Source: Mya arenaria (Eukaryota > Mollusca > Bivalvia > Myida > Myidae). From it: a stretch of DNA of 64,000 bases. Shown in pieces: positions 59,523 to 64,000 of this stretch (positions are counted from its first letter, which is position 1; each line of letters opens with the position of its first letter). The notes beneath the pieces were generated by a model. That model saw only the letters and a program-made list of their open reading frames with translations, was not told the DNA's origin and made no database searches. Where the stretch lies: the NCBI RefSeq assembly GCF_026914265.1, contig NC_069124.1, forward strand, positions 85,336,915 through 85,400,914, written 5' to 3'. Made by a program: the position numbers and the translations under genes.

Positions 59523-62477
59523 CCAACTGAATAAAAGCTGGAAAATATACATATCATTTATCTGACCACGCTCTGAAATGAAAATGAACATTGCGTAAAA
59601 CTGTGTACATAACTTCTAGCGGCCTATCGGCGTATAGTTAGCGACCTAAAATTGTTGCCTTTCTCAAATCATTTTAAACAAAACAATGATAAATTAAATG
59701 TTATATTCATAAATTCACATCCTTTAGGGAGTATCAGTATTTCCCCCTTTTGGGAGGCTGCTGGATTGAGTTTTTGGGAATTTTAGGCCACGAGGCCGTT
59801 AACTACACGCCACTACGCCGCTGGAATGCTTGATTTACATTTTGAAAAAAAAATGCTCCAGCGTGACGAATTTTGCATAGAAAAAACATTATTTAAGCAT
59901 TGTTATAGAGGAAACTCATATAAACATGCTTCGATGTGGAAAAAAATAAGACCGCTATGATTATGTACGAATAAAAACATTTATTTATCATGTTTTCCAA
60001 TTAAACGCATGACCAATTACTTTGAAATAGAGAACAAATTTGGATTTCTAGTCCGCCATGTTCACGCCGCTATGCCGCTAGGCTGCTAATTTCGCGTACA
60101 TTTATCTGCATGTTCTTGCAGCTATCGATGAAACGCAACCATCAAGTTTGTAGGGCATTCAAGATCATTACAAAATAAAACAAATATATATGAATGGCGC
60201 ATCCTTTTGAAAATTTGATTCTTATAGAAGGCAACGTTTTTGAAGCATACGTACTTCTTAAATGGATTATCCCCGTCTCTTAAATATGTTCTGGGAACGA
60301 GGATGTCCCTTATTTGTTCCAAAATCTGATATATTTCACCTTTTCTACTTGTCATGTACATTTATCTCTCACACTCATTCATTTCGTATTCACAATCAAT
60401 CCTTGAGGGCGGTTCAAGTGGCCTAGCCGAGCACTCACAAATGTCCAACTCATGCAAAACACTTGAGTCTCACTCACACCTGTGAATACGGATAGACCTT
60501 TCACTCGAAAATATCTCGACCGTTATGTGATTACAGAGGATTAACTCAATGAGTGTGAGTGAGAGTGGTTGTTCTGAATTCGGCCCATATACTATGCAAA
60601 CAATTGTCCTTGTATTTTCCAGCGCTGAGACTGTTTATGATATCCACTGTTATATTTCAGATCCTGTTAATGATTCCACTGTTATATTTCAGCGCTGACC
60701 CTGTTTATGATATGCACTGTTATATTTCAGCGCAAATCCTGTTTTTGATATCCACTGTTATATTCCAGATCCGGTTTATGATTCCACTGTTAAAATTCCA
60801 GATCCTGTTTATGATATCCACTGTTATTCCAGTGCTGATCCTGTTTATGATATGCACTGTTACATTCCAGATAATGTTTATGGCTCCACTGTTATATTAT
60901 AGCGCTGATCCTGTTTATGATATCCCCTGTTAAATTACAGCGCAAATCCTGTTTATGATATCCCCTGTTATATTCCAGATCCGGTTTATGATTCCACTGT
61001 TAAAATTCCAGATCCTGTTTATGATATCCACTGTTATTCCAGTGCTGATCCTGTTTACGATATGCACTGTTACATATCAGATAATGTTTATGGCTCCACT
61101 GTTATATTATAGCGCTGATCCTGTTTATGATATCCCCTGTTAAATTACAGCGCAAATCCTGTTTTTGATATCCACTGTTATATTCCAGATCCGGTTTATG
61201 ATTCCACTGTTAAAATTCCCGATCCTGTTTATGATATCCACTGTTATTCCAGTGCTGATCCTGTTTATGATATGCACTGTTACATATCAGATAATGTTTA
61301 TGGCTCCACTGTTATATTATAGCGCTGATCCTGTTTATGATATCCCCTGTTAAATTACAGCGCTGATCCTGTTTATGATATCCCCTGTTATATTACAGCG
61401 CTGATCCTGTTTATGATATCCCCTGTTATATTACAGCGCTGATCCTGTTTATGATATCCCCTGTTATATTACAGCGCTGATCCTGTTTATGATGTCCAAT
61501 GTTATTTCAGCGCTGATCCTGTTCATGATATCCCCTGTTATATTACAGCGCAGATCCTGTTTATGATATCCACTATTATTCCAGTGCTGATCCTGTTTTT
61601 TGATATGCACTGTTACATATCAGATAATGTTTATGGCTCCACTGTTATATTATAGCGCTGATCCTGTTTATGATATCCCCTGTTAAATTACAGCGCTGAT
61701 CCTGTTTATGATATCCCCTGTTATATTACAGCGCTGATCATGTTTATGATGTCCAATGTTATTTCAGCGCTGATCCTGTTCATGATATCCCCTGTTATAT
61801 TACAGCGCTGATCCTATTTATGATGTCCACTGTTATTTCAGCGCTGATCCTGTTTAAGATTGCCATTATATTCCAGCACTGATTCTGTTTATGATATCCA
61901 CGTTCACCTCAGCAGCGGCCCTCACGGCTACTGTTGTCCTCGCTGCCGGGGCTTTGTTCTGTGTTCTCAGCGTCATGCAGGTAAGGAAATTTATGGACAC
62001 AATGCCATTACAGTGCACAATTGGAGTTGTGTAAGTTCATCGGGGGGGGGGGATATTTTCGAAGAAAATGGTGAGCTATTGTCAATGAGTTGCTGTCGGT
62101 GTAGTCGTGCGAAAACTATGACAGTTAACAAAGTAATGAAAGCAATTAAGATGATAAAATGAAAGTTCGTTCTTATTTTACAATCAGTAAAGCACTGCAA
62201 GTATAAGCAGGAAGTCTCACAACTTTGACAAAAAAAACCTCATTTAATAATTACTAAAAACAGACTGGCGATGACACCCGCTCACGGGGTTCTTGATTAT
62301 ATTTGTCATAACATACAGTTGTAATTATTTCTGACTTGGTGGCATTTTCAGAACGTCTACCATTTGCGTTTGGAAAGAGCACGTGGTTTGTCAGGACTTC
62401 CGGTGTTTGACCACACTTCCCATCTACTCGGGTCTGCAGGAGACGCACGCCAGAAGGAACTGTCCACGCTCGTGTAG
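57373..62477 (+). CDS. Multi-pass membrane protein, possibly TMEM221-like
   Basis: Four exons (57373-57938, 58206-58291, 61913-61980, 62352-62477) join in consistent phases to 846 bases, 281 residues. The N-terminal 98 residues are hydrophilic and Ser-rich with no signal peptide. Transmembrane segments are near 100-126 and 151-181, separated by a short loop with an N-glycosylation site (NLT at 142). A hydrophobic block at about 202-238 (FIAVTGFFVSIPAFLV then AAALTATVVLAAGALFCVLS) is long enough for two closely turned helices. A 40-residue polar tail follows. Three or four passes with both ends cytosolic best fits four. The FLRDC...GFFVSIP region and overall size suggest the TMEM221 group, but that is from memory and weak. 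No catalytic motif is seen. Introns carry a TIR transposon and a tandem array, the latter abutting exon 3. Confidence 0.8.
58206..58291 (+). CDS. Exon 2 of the multi-pass membrane-protein gene
   Basis: The acceptor is TGTTTCCCCTTCAG|GGCGGC and the donor is CTTGTAG|GTAAGA. It encodes AAKFLRDCSSSRFIAVTGFF and VSIPAFLV. Confidence 0.87.
58629..60586. mobile_element. TIR transposon, non-autonomous, with ATA duplication (1.96 kb)
   Basis: The left end GGGCCGAATTCAGAACACTC and, in complement, the right end GGGCCGAATTCAGAACAACC form inverted repeats that go on as ACTCT-ACTCACACTC for about 36 bp. ATA lies directly outside both ends (58626-58628 and 60587-60589). Subterminal CAAGTGA/TCACTTGAG motifs recur near both ends. 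No transposase frame is seen; the long open frames inside come from a microsatellite. The GGGC end and 3-bp duplication point to PIF/Harbinger, but ATA is not the usual TWA. It sits in intron 2 of the membrane-protein gene. Confidence 0.82.
59275..59521. repeat. Compound trinucleotide microsatellite
   Basis: Successive blocks of (ATA)n, (TTG)n, (ATG)n, (GTG)n and (ATG)n lie within the TIR transposon. All six frames show homopolymer-type frames (poly-His, poly-Asp, poly-Met, poly-Ser) with no coding meaning. Confidence 0.97.
60604..61912 (+). repeat. Tandem array of 3' splice-site-like units ending at exon 3
   Basis: About 35 units, mostly 30-38 bp, consensus GCGCTGATCCTGTTTATGAT then ATCC(A/C)CTGTTATATTNCA. 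Each contains CTGAT (a fit to the animal branch-point consensus), a T-rich stretch and a YAG about 30 bases later. The last unit (GCACTGATTCTGTTTATGAT then ATCCACGTTCACCTCAG) is the real acceptor of exon 3. A roughly 210-bp block is repeated at about 60955 and 61165. The array starts within 20 bases of the end of the TIR transposon. Confidence 0.9.
61913..61980 (+). CDS. Exon 3 of the multi-pass membrane-protein gene
   Basis: The acceptor is GTTCACCTCAG|CAGCGG and the donor is ATGCAG|GTAAGG. It encodes AALTATVVLAAGALFCVLSV then MQ. The acceptor is the last, divergent unit of the upstream tandem array. Confidence 0.85.
62352..62477 (+). CDS. Exon 4 of the multi-pass membrane-protein gene
   Basis: The acceptor is GGTGGCATTTTCAG|AACGTC and the stop is TAG at 62475-62477. 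It encodes the polar tail NVYHLRLERARGLSGLPVFD and 21 more residues ending KELSTLV. Confidence 0.82.
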   Translation, partial: NVYHLRLERARGLSGLPVFDHTSHLLGSAGDARQKELSTLV

Positions 62478-63114
62478 TGCCAGGAGCCAAGCGGCTACGC
62501 CCAGGGCGTTACAATACTTGTGCTGGGCCAGAGGTTAACGCGAGTGTGAGGGGCATGGTGGTTGTTCTTGTTGTCATTACAAACATTGGTTGCCTGGATC
62601 ACATACAGGCTCCGTATCAACAGTCTCATTCCTCCAGCTGCAGTGCTAAAATCCAATATTGATTTGTGGAAAGGGGACATCATAATAATGCTGTATACAC
62701 GTTTTGGAGTTTTATTATCCAATTGTAATACGTGACATTGTTAACCATCGATTGTTTTTACAATATAATAATTTACATGTATATACTGGTTTATTATGTA
62801 CATCTACTTCTATTTGCAAAAATATAATACACATTCAACCGTTTGTCGGGATTGGAATTCAATAATGAAATAGTTATATATGTATCAACATGATAACATG
62901 ATTACAACACTTATTACAAATATCCGTTTCGAAGTATCTCTTGAAGCACGGATAACTCGAGCACGTTTGGCAAGCTGTGGAAGCTTCCAATAGGCTTTCC
63001 ATCCCCATCTATCATAAGCAAGTGTGGTTACTGTCGTTTATGATGTTTCATCTTCTAACGGTTTGAGGCATAGCGCCGGCCTGCAGCTAAAAGCCCATCC
63101 AAGGTAACTGATTG
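62478..63114. other. Convergent intergenic spacer
   Basis: It lies between the stop codons of two convergent genes and holds both 3' untranslated regions. The complement AATAAA at 62790-62795 is a candidate signal for the minus-strand receptor gene. I saw no canonical signal on the plus strand. Confidence 0.5.
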
Positions 63115-63633
63115 TTAGGCAATGAGGTGTGGGGCGGAACACAGGATGGCCAGTGTTGAGATGAGCGTGGCCGCCAGGCAGATCCACAAACACAGGCGGT
63201 CGATGACGAGGGCTGCGAAACGCCACTCACTCTTCACCTCCGTCTCCTCCTCGTCCTGTCTTAGCCGCGCCGTTATTTTTCGAACCTCGTGCAGCACGTT
63301 AGTCAACTCTCGGGTCACGTGACCGCAACATTCTGTGAGCATTGTGTCGTCACCCTGTTGCACATGCGTATCTCGTGACACCAGTGGAGGTGGACGAATC
63401 CAATCTGAGGTGCAGGATGACCCGCGGGTATGTCGGGATAGTCCATTGCTTTCCTGCTGGTGCCGGTATTCCTCCTCCGACTCCAGCAGGTTTGGGAGGA
63501 GGGAGTGCGTGGTCCGCTCACTTGCCTGTACGTCCGCCAGGCGGTACCGGCAGACGCTCTGGCGCCGCTTCACCAGAGGTGGCCGTGACATGCGTAATAC
63601 CTTCGCGAGAACAACGTTTACGCCCAGTTTAAT
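63115..63633 (-). CDS. Last exon of the nicotinic receptor-like gene (loop and M4)
   Basis: The acceptor is TCATTTTAG|ATTAAA in phase 0 and the stop TAA is at 63117-63115. 172 residues: M3-M4 intracellular loop, M4 helix and a six-residue extracellular tail. Confidence 0.93.
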   Translation of the reverse strand: MKLGVNVVLAKVLRMSRPPLVKRRQSVCRYRLADVQASERTTHSLLPNLLESEEEYRHQQESNGLSRHTRGSSCTSDWIRPPPLVSRDTHVQQGDDTMLTECCGHVTRELTNVLHEVRKITARLRQDEEETEVKSEWRFAALVIDRLCLWICLAATLISTLAILCSAPHLIA

Positions 63634-63930
63634 CTAAAATGAACGAGTACTTGTAAATAAATCATTGAATAAATTGTCTTTTTGGGGGCTTCTTCTGAAC
63701 ATGGAAACAGATACTAGTAAATGAAATTATGAAAGTACATATAACTTAATAATGCGAATAACAGCTGTGAAAACTGCTATAGTGTTTTCCAACCGTCAAC
63801 TATATTGAGGTAGCGCTTACCCATGGCGGCATTGTGTGGGTCTCCGGTCCCCGGTAGTGGAAATTGAGCACCACCACCGTAAACAACACCGACAATGAAG
63901 TCATCACCATGATGCAACAGAAATATATGC
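63115..63930 (-). CDS. Nicotinic acetylcholine receptor-like subunit, 3' part
   Basis: The last two exons seen (63930-63821 and 63633-63115) encode the C-terminal part of a Cys-loop ligand-gated ion channel subunit, a pentameric plasma-membrane receptor. Exon 63930-63821 gives transmembrane helix M3 ([20 protein letters not shown]) and the family signature [16 protein letters not shown]. The last exon starts [20 protein letters not shown] (the usual W-x-LP-L-M-RP segment). It continues with an Arg- and Glu-rich cytoplasmic loop and the amphipathic helix [20 protein letters not shown], then M4 ([20 protein letters not shown] and 18 more residues), and ends SAPHLIA. WRFAA-VIDRL-LW is typical of nicotinic subunits. 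The ligand-binding domain, M1 and M2 lie beyond the window edge, so subtype and ion selectivity cannot be read. Confidence 0.93.
63821..63930 (-). CDS. M3 exon of the nicotinic receptor-like gene
   Basis: The acceptor is TTTCTTGCAG|GCATAT and the donor is CCATGG|GTAAGC. 110 bases; it enters with two bases of a split codon (probably Gly) and leaves in phase 0. Confidence 0.93.
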
Positions 63931-64000
63931 CTGCAAGAAAATGAATATGTATAATTATTATGTTTTCCATATTGTCGCGTAGTACATGTAGGATTGTGGA

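Noticed and set aside
59073-59591. Poly-His, poly-Asp and poly-Ile open frames
   Set aside because: Trinucleotide microsatellite read in different frames.
1-64000. LTR retroelement or other virus-like element
   Set aside because: No paired long terminal repeats, integrase, protease or capsid-type frames were recognised; the polymerase remnants are LINE-type.

Overview
The window looks like nuclear DNA of a bivalve mollusc. It is AT-rich, has spliced animal genes with large introns, and carries dispersed repeats of kinds I associate with bivalves: AGCTCACC...GTGCTCA palindromic repeats, a pearl/Helentron-like element with an internal satellite and a (GGAC)n tract, and CR1-like LINE remnants. 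The class assignment is inference; no species is claimed.

Layout. 1-3.8 kb holds decayed LINE pieces (reverse transcriptase on +, endonuclease on -) and a foldback element. 3.8-17.1 kb is almost wholly minisatellite: a 62-bp array, a 35-bp array grown from a palindromic transposon end, and a 7-kb array of 39-bp units with older diverged borders. 17-30 kb has no gene I can support. It holds dispersed repeats, a TIR element and two more arrays (15 bp and 39 bp). 30.0-37.9 kb (+) is an unrecognised gene for a membrane protein with one C-terminal transmembrane helix and a repeated NPxY/F-containing module. 44.3-47.8 kb (-) is a complete six-exon XPA nucleotide-excision-repair gene, with a decayed duplicate of its exon 5 in an intron. 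48.2 kb has another LINE remnant. 49.2-54.5 kb is one transposable element whose internal 181-bp repeat has expanded to about 29 copies. 57.4-62.5 kb (+) is a four-exon multi-pass membrane protein gene. Its introns hold a 1.96-kb TIR transposon and an array of about 35 units that each resemble a 3' splice site. 63.1 kb to beyond the window end (-) is the 3' part of a nicotinic acetylcholine receptor-like (Cys-loop) subunit gene, convergent with its neighbour.

The genes show no obvious functional link; this is an ordinary metazoan neighbourhood. What is unusual is the repeat load: seven separate tandem arrays make up roughly a third of the window, several with higher-order structure. The long open frames in the arrays (one of 2,009 codons) follow from unit lengths divisible by three and are not called as genes. 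All splice models were built by hand from frame, splice signals and family similarity. No LTR retroelement or other virus-like element was recognised.
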